A stretch of 64,000 nt of DNA. Origin: Stenotrophomonas maltophilia. GTDB taxonomy: Bacteria > Pseudomonadota > Gammaproteobacteria > Xanthomonadales > Xanthomonadaceae. Position 1 is the first letter of the stretch. Every line of letters begins with the position of its first letter. Under the pieces are notes generated by a model. The model was not told the origin of the DNA. It searched no databases and saw nothing but the letters and a program-made list of their open reading frames with translations. The stretch lies in NCBI RefSeq assembly GCF_900186865.1, contig NZ_LT906480.1:1320001-1384000 (forward strand). Reading direction: 5' to 3'. Shown here one piece after another: positions 37,072 through 45,860 of this stretch. The translations under genes were made by a program, and so were the position numbers.

Positions 37072-38931
37072 ATGGCTGGCAACGTCTTTTCAAATCTACT
37101 TCGACCCTTCATCCGTCAAAAGGACACGGAACTACCAGGCGTGGCTTCTTCTGAGCCGCCTGAACCCCCGGTCCGGGAGCGCTTGGATGATTCAAGCCAG
37201 CGGCCAGTGGCTTCGGTGGAGCCGGTAAAAGTTTCACCCGGTGAACGTCCTCAGATGATCCCATCTTCCAATCAGACCCGGTCGGGTCAACAGAGCGCTC
37301 TGCAGGCCCAAGGGGCGATCCCATCTTCTAGTCGGACCCGGTTGGGATCGCAGAGTGCGCCCCCATCGTTCAACGATGAGGCAACGGATCGGTTGGGGAG
37401 CACTTTGGCCTTCGCTGGTCTGAAGACGAAGGGTCGCTTCGAGGACGAGGTAAGGCAGGCCATCGAAGACGGCGCCGATGTGAAAGGGTATCGCGACGCG
37501 CGCGGCGATTCCGCCTTGCATAAATGTCAGGAGCCGTGGCAGATGGAACTGCTTATCTCGGCTGGGGCGGATGTTCACGCGTTGGACAAACAAGGGCGTT
37601 CGCCTTTTGATCGCCTGTTGAGCACATACCAAAGGGAACCCGCTTGGTCCGAAAAACCTACTGCGGAAGGTTTGGCGCTGTTGGCGAAGGCCGGAGCGGA
37701 TGTCAATGCCCTAAGCCAAGGGCAATCCGCTCTGCATGTTGCTGCGAAGCGAGGGCTTGAAGGCGATTGCCACATGCTTATCGATGCCGGCGCCGACGTG
37801 AATCTGCGGACGGACGGGGGAGACACCCCGCTCCACCTGGCCAGCGACCCAAGCGTTGTGCTGCGCTTGCTGGATGCCAAGGCCGATCCCTCCCTGCTGA
37901 ACTCGAATGGCGAGCCAGCGCTAAAACATGATCCTATGCTTTATCGAGAAAGTATTCGGAACCACCGAGACGATTTTTCGCCGCGTGAGCGCGTCGATGC
38001 GGCGACCGACCCGATTTTCCTGGCCGAGACGCCCAGCGAGCTTGTCGCTGCGTTGGGGCAGGGCGGTAGTGTGAGGGACACCGATGCGCTGGGCCGAACC
38101 GCGCTTCATTACGTCAAAACGGGGGAGATGGTGCAGGCGTTGGTGTTGGCCGGGGCCCAGGTTGACGCAAAAGACATGGAGGGAAACATTCCTGCCCATA
38201 CCGCGGACGAGCGCGCGATGGAAGAGTTGGTCGATGGGGTGGGGCGAGGCGTTCCCCAGCACCACGTAGAGAACGACAGGGGGGAAACCCCTTATGCGAG
38301 CCGGGATTACTACCACGAGGCTCGGTATTGGGATGCCGAAGCGGAAGAGCAGGCCGCGGAAAAGGCGGAGCAGACGAAGGAGGAGCAAGACCGCGTGCTC
38401 AACATTGTGGCCCTCGTTGAGGCCGGCGACGCCAAACGTCTGCTGGAGCAGGTGGATCCCAACGAAGAACTGGTCAGTCGGAACCGAACGTTCAACATCG
38501 ACGGAGACGAGGGCTGGGCCTACAACAACTATGCCGGCTACAGCGTCCTCCATGAAGCGGCGAAGCAGGGAAAGACGGAACTCTGCCGAGAACTGGTGTT
38601 CGCAGGGGCGGACTGGGACAAGGGGTGTAAGCTCGTCGGCGAGCAAGGCTTTGACAACCATGTCAACGGCTTTCGAAACGAGCCTGGCATGAAGCCCATC
38701 GATTTTGCGAGCAACCGAGAGACCAAGTCGTTCTTGAACAACGCTGAGAACGAGCTGCGAGCCCACAACCGATCCAAGCTCTTGGACGAGCTTCTTCCCG
38801 CTGCCAATGCTTGGAAGCCACCGGAAGGCGGGTTTGGGGCCGACGCCCAACGGCAGGTCGGTGCGGCCATGAAGGCCCATGGGCAGGACGGCCAAACCCT
38901 GGAAGCCCCTCGCTTGCGAGCGCGCTTCTAA
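37072..38931 (+). CDS. Ankyrin-repeat protein, 619 aa
   Basis: The ankyrin units are visible as DSALHKCQEPWQMELLISAGADVHALDK, QSALHVAAKRGLEGDCHMLIDAGADVN, DTPLHLASDPSVVLRLLDAKADP, RTALHYVKTGEMVQALVLAGAQVDAKD and YSVLHEAAKQGKTELCRELVFAGAD. The first 110 residues are Ser/Pro-rich and disordered, with a duplicated 20-residue unit. There is no signal peptide or membrane segment. Such proteins bind other proteins and are sometimes secreted effectors; no secretion signal is evident. The start at 37072 follows GGAGGA. It stands as a unit between two terminators with its own box. Confidence 0.88.
   Translation: MAGNVFSNLLRPFIRQKDTELPGVASSEPPEPPVRERLDDSSQRPVASVEPVKVSPGERPQMIPSSNQTRSGQQSALQAQGAIPSSSRTRLGSQSAPPSFNDEATDRLGSTLAFAGLKTKGRFEDEVRQAIEDGADVKGYRDARGDSALHKCQEPWQMELLISAGADVHALDKQGRSPFDRLLSTYQREPAWSEKPTAEGLALLAKAGADVNALSQGQSALHVAAKRGLEGDCHMLIDAGADVNLRTDGGDTPLHLASDPSVVLRLLDAKADPSLLNSNGEPALKHDPMLYRESIRNHRDDFSPRERVDAATDPIFLAETPSELVAALGQGGSVRDTDALGRTALHYVKTGEMVQALVLAGAQVDAKDMEGNIPAHTADERAMEELVDGVGRGVPQHHVENDRGETPYASRDYYHEARYWDAEAEEQAAEKAEQTKEEQDRVLNIVALVEAGDAKRLLEQVDPNEELVSRNRTFNIDGDEGWAYNNYAGYSVLHEAAKQGKTELCRELVFAGADWDKGCKLVGEQGFDNHVNGFRNEPGMKPIDFASNRETKSFLNNAENELRAHNRSKLLDELLPAANAWKPPEGGFGADAQRQVGAAMKAHGQDGQTLEAPRLRARF
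37257..37360 (+). repeat. 60-base tandem duplication inside the ankyrin gene
   Basis: GATCCCATCTTCCAATCAGA at 37257 recurs with a few changes exactly 60 bases later at 37317, encoding two IPSS-x-R-G-QSA units in the disordered N-terminal part. Confidence 0.8.
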
Positions 38932-38944
38932 GGCCAAGGGAAAG

Positions 38945-38965
38945 GGCGGCGAAAGCCGCCTTTTC
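38945..38965 (+). terminator. Terminator after the ankyrin gene
   Basis: GGCGGC-GAAA-GCCGCC followed by TTTTCTTTT. Confidence 0.88.
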
Positions 38966-38975
38966 TTTTCCCGAT

Positions 38976-39006
38976 CCCCTTGCGCAAACCAAACCGTTTG
39001 TTATGG
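38976..39006 (+). promoter_or_regulatory. Repeated island box, copy 2 (CCCCTTGCGC-N15-TTATGG)
   Basis: CCCCTTGCGC (38976-38985), 15 bases, TTATGG (39001-39006), 31 bases before the secreted-protein start. Box, spacing, and distance to the start codon equal copy 1. Confidence 0.5.
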
Positions 39007-39037
39007 GTAGTGCAACCCATTCAAAAAAGGAGGCCTC

Positions 39038-39622
39038 ATGCGCGCGTTGATTCTTTCTCTGGCCCTTGCCAGCCTGCTCCCCCTTGCCGCCAGCGCCGCC
39101 GAGCCCCGTAGCGATTCGGTCGCCGTTGCCGTCGGGGTGAATGCCACCGTGATCACGCCGCACACCATCGCAGTAAGGGTCACACACGCCTGGGAGGCGT
39201 CCCCCACGGAAACCGCCACCGGGGTTCAGTCCTTCGAACCCATGGAAGCGCCGGGCCGTGGCCCATACGCGGCTTACAACTCAATCTTGAAGAAGAACCC
39301 CGCAACACGCGAAAGCGTCACGCTGTGGGTGATTGACGAGGCGCAGCGCTACTACACGCTCCGAGTGACGTATGAGCGCGTCCCATGCCGCGACACGCGA
39401 AACAACGGTGTGGATGACAGCGTATGTGCGCTGCGCATCGCTGGCCGCATTCTGCCGTTCTACATGCAGGGCGACGAGCAGGGGGCTTTTGAGGTGGGGG
39501 ATCAAGTTTTTCTCCGCTCCGAAGGGACCGCGCAGCCAGTGATTACAGAGCTTGAGGCAGCTTCCGTATCCGTAGTCATCGGTGCGGGCAGAGAAAATGT
39601 AGCCGTTGGAGGGCAGCGCTGA
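39038..39622 (+). CDS. Secreted protein of unknown function, 194 aa
   Basis: A clear signal peptide (1-20, LALASLLPLAASAAEP) is followed by a beta-rich domain with two cysteines (VPCRDTRNNGVDDSVCALRI) that can form a disulfide in the periplasm. I do not recognise the family. The start follows AAAAAGGAGG, a strong ribosome site. Its stop overlaps the next ATG (TGATG). It opens a run of six overlapping genes. Confidence 0.75.
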   Translation: MRALILSLALASLLPLAASAAEPRSDSVAVAVGVNATVITPHTIAVRVTHAWEASPTETATGVQSFEPMEAPGRGPYAAYNSILKKNPATRESVTLWVIDEAQRYYTLRVTYERVPCRDTRNNGVDDSVCALRIAGRILPFYMQGDEQGAFEVGDQVFLRSEGTAQPVITELEAASVSVVIGAGRENVAVGGQR

Positions 39623-39924
39623 TGGCAATCTATATTATTTTTGTTCCGGTTGGGGTCTTTGTCTGGGACGGCATGGGCTCTTTGCCCCGAGAACTTTTTG
39701 AGCTTCCTTTTGACAAAGTTGCTCTCATTTCGGGGGATACAGCGAGACAGATCCTAGATGGCATGGAATGTTCCGGGGTTGCAGGAGCATTGCCGAATGA
39801 CGCCCGGTTGCACGCGAAGGTCGAGCTCCCAATGGCTTGGAATCTGAAGCCCAGCCAGTGGGGCCAGCCTCTCACCTTCCAGGCGCGCCCGCTGAGGAGT
39901 CGCGCGGGAGGCCGCCCATGGTGA
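39622..39924 (+). CDS. Unknown small protein, 100 aa
   Basis: MAIYIIFVPVGVFVWDGMG forms a hydrophobic N terminus, followed by a polar part (VALISGDTARQILDGMECSGVAG) and a basic end (RPLRSRAGGRPW). There is no known domain. It overlaps the stop of the secreted-protein gene at its start and the next gene by seven bases at its end, which supports that it is translated. Confidence 0.6.
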   Translation: MAIYIIFVPVGVFVWDGMGSLPRELFELPFDKVALISGDTARQILDGMECSGVAGALPNDARLHAKVELPMAWNLKPSQWGQPLTFQARPLRSRAGGRPW

Positions 39925-40238
39925 GCGCGATCCTTCTGCTGACCCTGCTGAGTCTCATGGTCCTGGTCCCTCTCTGGACGTTTAAGCGCTTTGGCGATGC
40001 CAAGGCAGCTTGGCAACGGGTGAGGGGCGGTGAGCGAGACGCTCGCACGCACGGCCGCGTCGTGATCCATGGCGGGCTGTTTGGAGTTGGGATGGTGGTC
40101 ATCGCCGCGTTCTTGGCCCAAGCCACCTTCAGCGTCTGGCACCAGCTCGCCACCGGGGGAGGCCTGTTTGTCCTCGGCACGGTCGCGGTGCTCTGTCTGC
40201 TGGCCTTTTTCTGGGGCAAGGGGAGGTCGCGCGGATGA
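39918..40238 (+). CDS. Small two-TM membrane protein, 106 aa
   Basis: Two or three hydrophobic segments: VSAILLLTLLSLMVLVPLW, GGLFGVGMVVIAAFLA, and GGLFVLGTVAVLCLLAFFW. A basic loop lies between the first two (KRFGDAKAAWQRVRGGERDARTHGR). The family is unknown. It starts at ATG 39918 inside the previous gene and overlaps the next by ATGA. Confidence 0.65.
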   Translation: MVSAILLLTLLSLMVLVPLWTFKRFGDAKAAWQRVRGGERDARTHGRVVIHGGLFGVGMVVIAAFLAQATFSVWHQLATGGGLFVLGTVAVLCLLAFFWGKGRSRG

Positions 40239-40549
40239 GTGCGTTGACGATGCTGGTCCTTTCCATGCTGGTCCTTGCTGTGTTTCTCTGCTCGGCGGCG
40301 TTTCTCTCTTTTATGATCGCGTTGACTTACCCGACCGTAAAGCAATCGCTGGCCCTATTCTGCGCCGGGAAGCGCGACGCATCGCTCTACGTGGATTTCG
40401 CGATTTTTGGGGGGATCTTCGCGGGTTGCGTCCTCACGCTCGCATTCGGGGCGGTGGTAATGGCCCTCAACATTTCCAGCGCTGAGGACGCCGCTCTATA
40501 CGCGGCCACCTTGCTTAGCGCGGGGCTGGGCTACTGGGTGGGCCGATGA
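40235..40549 (+). CDS. Small membrane protein, 104 aa
   Basis: Three hydrophobic segments: LTMLVLSMLVLAVFLCSAAFLSFMIAL, FAIFGGIFAGCVLTLAFGAVVMAL, and AALYAATLLSAGLGYWV. The family is unknown. ATGA overlaps on both sides tie it to its neighbours, and it may form a complex with the preceding membrane protein. Confidence 0.65.
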   Translation: MSALTMLVLSMLVLAVFLCSAAFLSFMIALTYPTVKQSLALFCAGKRDASLYVDFAIFGGIFAGCVLTLAFGAVVMALNISSAEDAALYAATLLSAGLGYWVGR

Positions 40550-40929
40550 ACCGCGAGCCTTCCACCTTGTTTGCCCCAGGCGTTCTTCCCGGGCCTGACG
40601 GCATCGAGCTGCTCCCCATGCCTGCGGAGATCCAAGCCATCTACGACGCTGCCCAACGCAACACGCCTTTCAGCATGGACGTGGACGACGCCCTGGCCGC
40701 GCACCGCCAAACGTGTGGTGAGCGGGATCAAATCGAGCACGCCCGACGGGTAGACCCGTCCGATGCCATGCCCATCGACCCGGAGGCTCGTCGCCAAGCC
40801 TATGAACGTCAGCGGCGGTATGCGATTGGCGCCGGCATGACCGCAGGCCTGACGCTTGGGGCCATCGCCCAGGCGCTTGGTGTGTCACCCTCCGAGATTC
40901 AAGGCGACCTGGCGGCGATGGATCGATGA
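40546..40929 (+). CDS. Unknown protein with a C-terminal helix-turn-helix, 127 aa
   Basis: The last 35 residues (GMTAGLTLGAIAQALGVSPSEIQGDLAAMDR) read as a helix-turn-helix, of the same style as the units in the next gene. The N-terminal part is acidic and unrecognised. ATGA overlaps at both ends. Confidence 0.6.
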   Translation: MNREPSTLFAPGVLPGPDGIELLPMPAEIQAIYDAAQRNTPFSMDVDDALAAHRQTCGERDQIEHARRVDPSDAMPIDPEARRQAYERQRRYAIGAGMTAGLTLGAIAQALGVSPSEIQGDLAAMDR

Positions 40930-41408
40930 GTCCGCGCAAAGGCTTCCTCGGCGGCCGCTCCCCGGCCCAGGTTCAATCCTGGCTGGACGAAGGGGTGAGC
41001 CAGCGCGCCCTGGCCCAACGCCTGGGCGTCACCCACCAGGCCGTGAACCGCTTCGTCCGGCGGCACCGCCTGGCGGGCTCCGGACGGCAGGCGTTCCGGG
41101 ACCGCCAAGCCCGCGAGCTCGCTGAGCGTCGCCAGCAGGTGCAGCGGCTGGTCCGAGCCGGGCTGACCTCGGCCGAGGTGGCCCAGCGCTTGGGCTTGTC
41201 GCCGGCCACCATCGGCCTGGACCGCCGAGCCCTTCGCTTGGGGCGTGTCCTGAAAGGGCCAGAGCACCGCACCTTGCGCGGGCTGGCCCTGGACCAGGTT
41301 CGGGCTCGCTTGAAGGAGGTCAGCCGGGCTCACCTGGCGCGGGAACTCGGGGTGAGCAGTTCCGCCGTCTATCGCTACTGCGGGAAGGTGGGCCTCAGCC
41401 GTCCGTAG
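40926..41408 (+). CDS. Protein made of three tandem helix-turn-helix units, 160 aa
   Basis: Three units follow one another: VQSWLDEGVSQRALAQRLGV/THQAVNRFVRRHRL, VQRLVRAGLTSAEVAQRLGL/SPATIGLDRRALRL, and LDQVRARLKEVSRAHLARELGV/SSSAVYRYCGKVGL. Each resembles a resolvase or sigma-region-4 type recognition helix. No catalytic domain is present. It could bind a long repeated site or act as an adaptor. It ends the overlapping run that starts at 39038. Confidence 0.7.
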   Translation: MSPRKGFLGGRSPAQVQSWLDEGVSQRALAQRLGVTHQAVNRFVRRHRLAGSGRQAFRDRQARELAERRQQVQRLVRAGLTSAEVAQRLGLSPATIGLDRRALRLGRVLKGPEHRTLRGLALDQVRARLKEVSRAHLARELGVSSSAVYRYCGKVGLSRP

Positions 41409-41535
41409 CCGAGATGCTTCTTGGCCCGCTGGTCGCTAAGTGGCCCAGCATATAGTTCGCGATCAGGCCCCGATCACGGGAAGGTTATTTCGATCAATGG
41501 CTTAGCCGCCGTTAGGCTTTGGAGCATTGGCCGAA

Positions 41536-43191
41536 ATGCACCCGCTGAACGATACTTGGAGCCTGTTCGAGGGGATGTATTCGATGCCGCTGCTCAACTG
41601 GTCCGACCGTGACGAGGACCTAACCCGTTCCGCCCTGACGCCTTACCGCCTCCTGGAGCCGGTGGTCAGCTTGTCCTATGGGGAGGTGGACTCCCCCAAC
41701 ATGCTGATCGAGGGCGACAACCTGGATGCGTTGAAGGCGTTGCTGCCTTACTACGCTGGCCAGGTTGGTTGCGTCTACATAGACCCGCCGTTCAATACCG
41801 GAGCGATGTTCCCGAAATACGACGACAACTTCGAGCATTCGATTTGGTTGTCAATGATGTATGCCAGGCTCGAACTCATCCACGAGCTTGTTTCAGAGAA
41901 GGGATCTCTTTTTCTTCATCTGGACGATAACGAGGTTGACTATGCGAAGGTGATGCTGGATGAGATTTTTGGCCGGTCCAACTTCGTCAACAGGATAACT
42001 ATCGCTGCCCGCTCGCCTTCTGCATTTAGCACTGTCAATCCTGGTGTATTCAAAGCATCGGAATACATTCTTTGGTATGCGAAGGACAAAGAGAAGTTTG
42101 AAGACGTAAGTGCCCGCATTCCACGCGGTGTTGACTATGCCTACAACCTTTGGCTGGAGAACCGGGATTTGCCTGAGAGTGAATGGAGGTTTTCGTCTCT
42201 TGCCGATAAATATGCTGAGGTGCCGCGGAACGCAAGGATCAAACACCCTAAGTCTATTCTCCAGCACTTCGACAAGTGGGTTCTGAAGAACTCAAGCCAA
42301 GTCTGCCGCTTGGCATCCATTAGCGACTCCGGTGCGGGTCAGGCAATCGTTGATCTAAAGAAAGAGTCTCTCACTCGACCTGGTGAAGTTCTAAAGCTGG
42401 AGCGGGGCGAATCGCTCGATACGGTCTACATCTTGGACGGTCAGCAAATCCTTTTCTACAGCAAGAACGTTGTTGAGATTGATGGAGAGCCTGTCGCCTC
42501 CTCAATGCTTACGAATATCTGGAGTGATATCTCGTGGGAGGGCATTGCTGGCGAGGGCGGCGTGACATTTAAGAAAGGTAAAAAGCCCGAGCGGCTCCTG
42601 CGTCGTTGCATTGAGTTAACGACTAAACCTGGGGACCTTGTTCTCGATAGTTTTCTTGGAAGCGGGACGACAGCAGCAGTTGCTTTGAAGCTCAATCGCA
42701 GGTTTGTTGGTATTGAGCGAGGTGACCAGGCGCGAAGCCATTGCCAAGCGAGGCTTGTATCCGTTGTGGAAGGTGAGCAATCAGGTATTTCGAAAGAAGT
42801 CGGTTGGAAAGGTGGCGGTGGCTTTCGCTTCTACAAGCTCGGCGTGCCCGTATTCGATGACCAAGGTCACATCCGCGAGGGCATCAAGTTCGAACACTTG
42901 GCCGCCCACGTCTGGTTTGCCGAAACGGGCACCGCACGCTCCACACGTGCCTCGAAGCAACCGTTCCTGGGTGAGCACCATGGGATCGGCTATTACCTGC
43001 TGTTCAATGGCATCTTGGGCGACGAGAGCAAGACCGGCGGCAACGTGCTGACCAAGCGGGTGGTGAAAGGCCTGCAGCCATTTGACGGGCCCAAGGTGAT
43101 CTACGGCGAGTCCTGCGACTTGCCCAAGGAGCGGCTGGAAGAGCTCCAGATCACCTTCAAGCAAACCCCCTACGACATCAAGGCACGCTAA
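41536..43191 (+). CDS. Type III restriction-modification methyltransferase (Mod)
   Basis: 551 residues, beta-class N6-adenine methylase order: catalytic YIDPPFNTG near residue 78, then the target-recognition middle, then AdoMet motif LDSFLGSGTTAAVALKLNRRFVGIE near residue 376-400. It pairs with the adjacent Res gene; in type III systems Mod sets the sequence read by both activities. The middle (about 41830-42780) is visibly more AT-rich than the two ends, as expected for a swapped recognition domain. The ATG at 41536 was chosen; a TTG at 41527 would add three residues. Confidence 0.92.
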   Translation: MHPLNDTWSLFEGMYSMPLLNWSDRDEDLTRSALTPYRLLEPVVSLSYGEVDSPNMLIEGDNLDALKALLPYYAGQVGCVYIDPPFNTGAMFPKYDDNFEHSIWLSMMYARLELIHELVSEKGSLFLHLDDNEVDYAKVMLDEIFGRSNFVNRITIAARSPSAFSTVNPGVFKASEYILWYAKDKEKFEDVSARIPRGVDYAYNLWLENRDLPESEWRFSSLADKYAEVPRNARIKHPKSILQHFDKWVLKNSSQVCRLASISDSGAGQAIVDLKKESLTRPGEVLKLERGESLDTVYILDGQQILFYSKNVVEIDGEPVASSMLTNIWSDISWEGIAGEGGVTFKKGKKPERLLRRCIELTTKPGDLVLDSFLGSGTTAAVALKLNRRFVGIERGDQARSHCQARLVSVVEGEQSGISKEVGWKGGGGFRFYKLGVPVFDDQGHIREGIKFEHLAAHVWFAETGTARSTRASKQPFLGEHHGIGYYLLFNGILGDESKTGGNVLTKRVVKGLQPFDGPKVIYGESCDLPKERLEELQITFKQTPYDIKAR

Positions 43192-43193
43192 GC

Positions 43194-45839
43194 ATGGCTC
43201 TTTCTCTCAAGGTGTATCAGCAGCGGGCCTTGTGCAGCCTGGCCCAGTTCCTAGAAGACGCCAGGCTGACCGGCCCCGCATCCGCGTTTGAGAAGAACGT
43301 GGATGCCGGTCTGATCGCCCACTACAAGCCCATGCCGGGTATGGAAGCCTCGCCCTACGTCTGCCTTCGCATCCCCACTGGCGGCGGCAAAACGGTTATG
43401 GGCGCGCACATCATCCAGGCGGCAGGCGACGCCTACCTCGAGCGCGAGTTCCCGCTGGTCATGTGGATGGTGCCCACCACCCAGATCAAGACCCAGACGC
43501 TGGAAGCCTTCAAGAACCCCCGCCACCCCTATCGCCAGGAGCTGGACGAGGCGTTTGGGGGCAAGGTCGCGGTGTTCGACGTGGAAGACTTCACCCACAT
43601 CCGCCCTGCTGATCTGGGAACCAAGGTCTGCGTGGTCATTTCGACGATGGCCGCGCTGCGCGTGGAGAACCAGGAAGGCCGCAAGGTTTACGAGCACCAC
43701 GAAGATCTGGAGCCTCACTTCGCCGGCAGCGTGTCCGATTTGCCCTACTTGGAGCAGAACAAGGCGGGAAAGGCCATCGCGTCCTTTGCCAATCTGCTGA
43801 AACTTCACGGTCCGTTGGTCATCACCGACGAAGCCCACAATGCCAACACGCCCCTGTCCTATCAGGTCTACGAGCGCCTGGGTGCCAAGGTAGTGGTGGA
43901 GCTCACCGCAACCCCGGAAGCCAGTAAAAGCAATGTGCTGGTCAGCGTCAGTGCCTTTGAGCTCAAGGGCGCGGACATGATCAAGTTCCCAGTCGTGCTC
44001 AAGGAGCACGTCGGGCAATGGGAAGTCGCCGTGGGCAGCGCTGTGGCCCGCCGCAACGAGTTGGGCAAGACCGCGCTGGGCGAGCCGGATTACATCCGTC
44101 CCATCCTGCTGATTCAGGCTGAGAACGCCAAGGGCACTGCCACGGTCGAGGAGGTCAAGAAGCACCTCATCGACAACGAGAAGGTGCCCGAGAAGGCGAT
44201 TGCCATCGCCACGGGCGATCAGCGCGAGATCGACGGCGTGGACCTGTTCGCCAAGGATTGCCCCATCGAGGTCATCATCACCAAGCAAGCGCTCAAGGAA
44301 GGGTGGGATTGCTCCTTTGCCTACGTCTTCTGCTCGGTGGCCCAGGTCAAGAGCGACAAGGACATCCAGCAGCTGCTGGGCCGCGTGCTGCGCATGCCGT
44401 ATGCCACCCGCCGCAAGCAGGAGGTCATGAACAAGGCCTACGCCCATGTCACCACTGCGGCGTTCAATCTGGCTGCCGCAGAGCTCACCAAGTCGCTCAT
44501 CGACATCGGCTTCAACCCTCTGGAGGCCGTGGGCGCGGTGCTGCCGGATCCCACACCTGGGCCCGGCTTGGACTTGCGAGGCGGCAAGGTCAATCCGGTT
44601 CCCGTGACGCCCAAGACCACCATTGCCGTGAGCAAACAACCGGATCTTACTGGTATCCCTGCTCGGGACCAGACCAGCGTTGTTTTCACTCCGAACGAGG
44701 AAGGCAAGGGCGGCTCGGTGGAGATCACGGGCGAGGTGGACGAGTCCACCGTGGAAGCGATCACCAAGGCTGTGCCAACCAAGGAGCGGGAGGAGGCCAC
44801 GGCAACCATCGAGCGCCACCAGATCGCTTCCAAGGCCGTCAAAGCCCCCAGCCAGAACGGCGCAGTGTTCAGCGTGCCCCGGCTTGGGGTCATGGAGCAG
44901 GGCGAGCTGGAGTTCGTGGAGAGCGGCGCCACGCCGCCGGGCTTCACCTGGGACTTGCTGGCCTATCCCCCGGACTTGACAAGCCTCAAGTTCAATGCAG
45001 ATAGCAAGACCTTTGAAGTCGATTTGGTGGAAGAGAAGGTCAGCTACACGCCGATTGATGACGACGTGAACACCTACTTGCCAGGCTTCGCCAAGGACCG
45101 CACACAGGCGGACCTGGTGGGCTGGCTGGACCAGAAGATCCGCGATCCAGCGGTCAAGCAGCCCGTGCTGCGGGAGTGGTTGCGCCGGTCCATCGGCGGG
45201 CTGTCCGAAGATCGCGGCTTCTCGTTATCCCAACTGCTCAATGGCCAGTTCGTGCTCCGACGGAAGCTCGGCGAGCAGCTTCAGATCGCCAAGGCGGAGG
45301 CGCTCAAGGATGGCTTCCAGCAGGCCTTGTTTGGTGCCGACGCCGACATCGTGGTCAGCGATGAGCCCGATGCCATGTTCACCTACCCCGCGGACATGAC
45401 CCAGTATCCGGCGCACTCCTACTACCAAGGCGGCACGTATCGCTTCCGCAAGCACTACTACCCCTTCGTGGGCGATCTTCAATGGAAGACCGCCGGGGGC
45501 AAGGTGGGGGAGGAGTTTCTCTGCGCCCAGGCCATCGATCAGCTGGATGAGGTGGCGTTTTGGGTCCGAAACTTGGTGGACAAGAGCCAGTTCTGGATGC
45601 CGACGTCCAAGCAGCGGACCTACCCGGACTTCGTTGCCAAGCTCAAGGACGGTCGCCTGCTGGTCGTCGAATACAAGGGTGGCGACCGTTACACGGCGGA
45701 CTCCGAAAAGGAGAAACGCATGATCGGGGAGCTCTGGGCCAGCAAGAGCAAGGGAAGGGGGATCTACCTCATGGCCCAGTTGAAGGATGAGAAGGGCAAC
45801 AGCGTGACCGAGCAGCTGAAGGCAGCCATCGGGGAGTGA
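43194..45839 (+). CDS. Type III restriction endonuclease subunit (Res)
   Basis: 881 residues. The helicase part has RIPTGGGKT (Walker A, about 60-67), ITDEAHNANTP (DEAH, about 212), ELTATPEAS and the QQLLGRVLRMP block. The C-terminal nuclease has TYPDFVAKLKDGRLLVVEYKG, a PD-(D/E)xK site at about 810-830. With Mod it cuts DNA that lacks methylation. It starts two bases after the mod stop and is followed 21 bases later by the OLD-type gene, so all three likely share one mRNA. Confidence 0.94.
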   Translation: MALSLKVYQQRALCSLAQFLEDARLTGPASAFEKNVDAGLIAHYKPMPGMEASPYVCLRIPTGGGKTVMGAHIIQAAGDAYLEREFPLVMWMVPTTQIKTQTLEAFKNPRHPYRQELDEAFGGKVAVFDVEDFTHIRPADLGTKVCVVISTMAALRVENQEGRKVYEHHEDLEPHFAGSVSDLPYLEQNKAGKAIASFANLLKLHGPLVITDEAHNANTPLSYQVYERLGAKVVVELTATPEASKSNVLVSVSAFELKGADMIKFPVVLKEHVGQWEVAVGSAVARRNELGKTALGEPDYIRPILLIQAENAKGTATVEEVKKHLIDNEKVPEKAIAIATGDQREIDGVDLFAKDCPIEVIITKQALKEGWDCSFAYVFCSVAQVKSDKDIQQLLGRVLRMPYATRRKQEVMNKAYAHVTTAAFNLAAAELTKSLIDIGFNPLEAVGAVLPDPTPGPGLDLRGGKVNPVPVTPKTTIAVSKQPDLTGIPARDQTSVVFTPNEEGKGGSVEITGEVDESTVEAITKAVPTKEREEATATIERHQIASKAVKAPSQNGAVFSVPRLGVMEQGELEFVESGATPPGFTWDLLAYPPDLTSLKFNADSKTFEVDLVEEKVSYTPIDDDVNTYLPGFAKDRTQADLVGWLDQKIRDPAVKQPVLREWLRRSIGGLSEDRGFSLSQLLNGQFVLRRKLGEQLQIAKAEALKDGFQQALFGADADIVVSDEPDAMFTYPADMTQYPAHSYYQGGTYRFRKHYYPFVGDLQWKTAGGKVGEEFLCAQAIDQLDEVAFWVRNLVDKSQFWMPTSKQRTYPDFVAKLKDGRLLVVEYKGGDRYTADSEKEKRMIGELWASKSKGRGIYLMAQLKDEKGNSVTEQLKAAIGE

Positions 45840-45860
45840 CTTCATAACAGGGGGAAGGGA

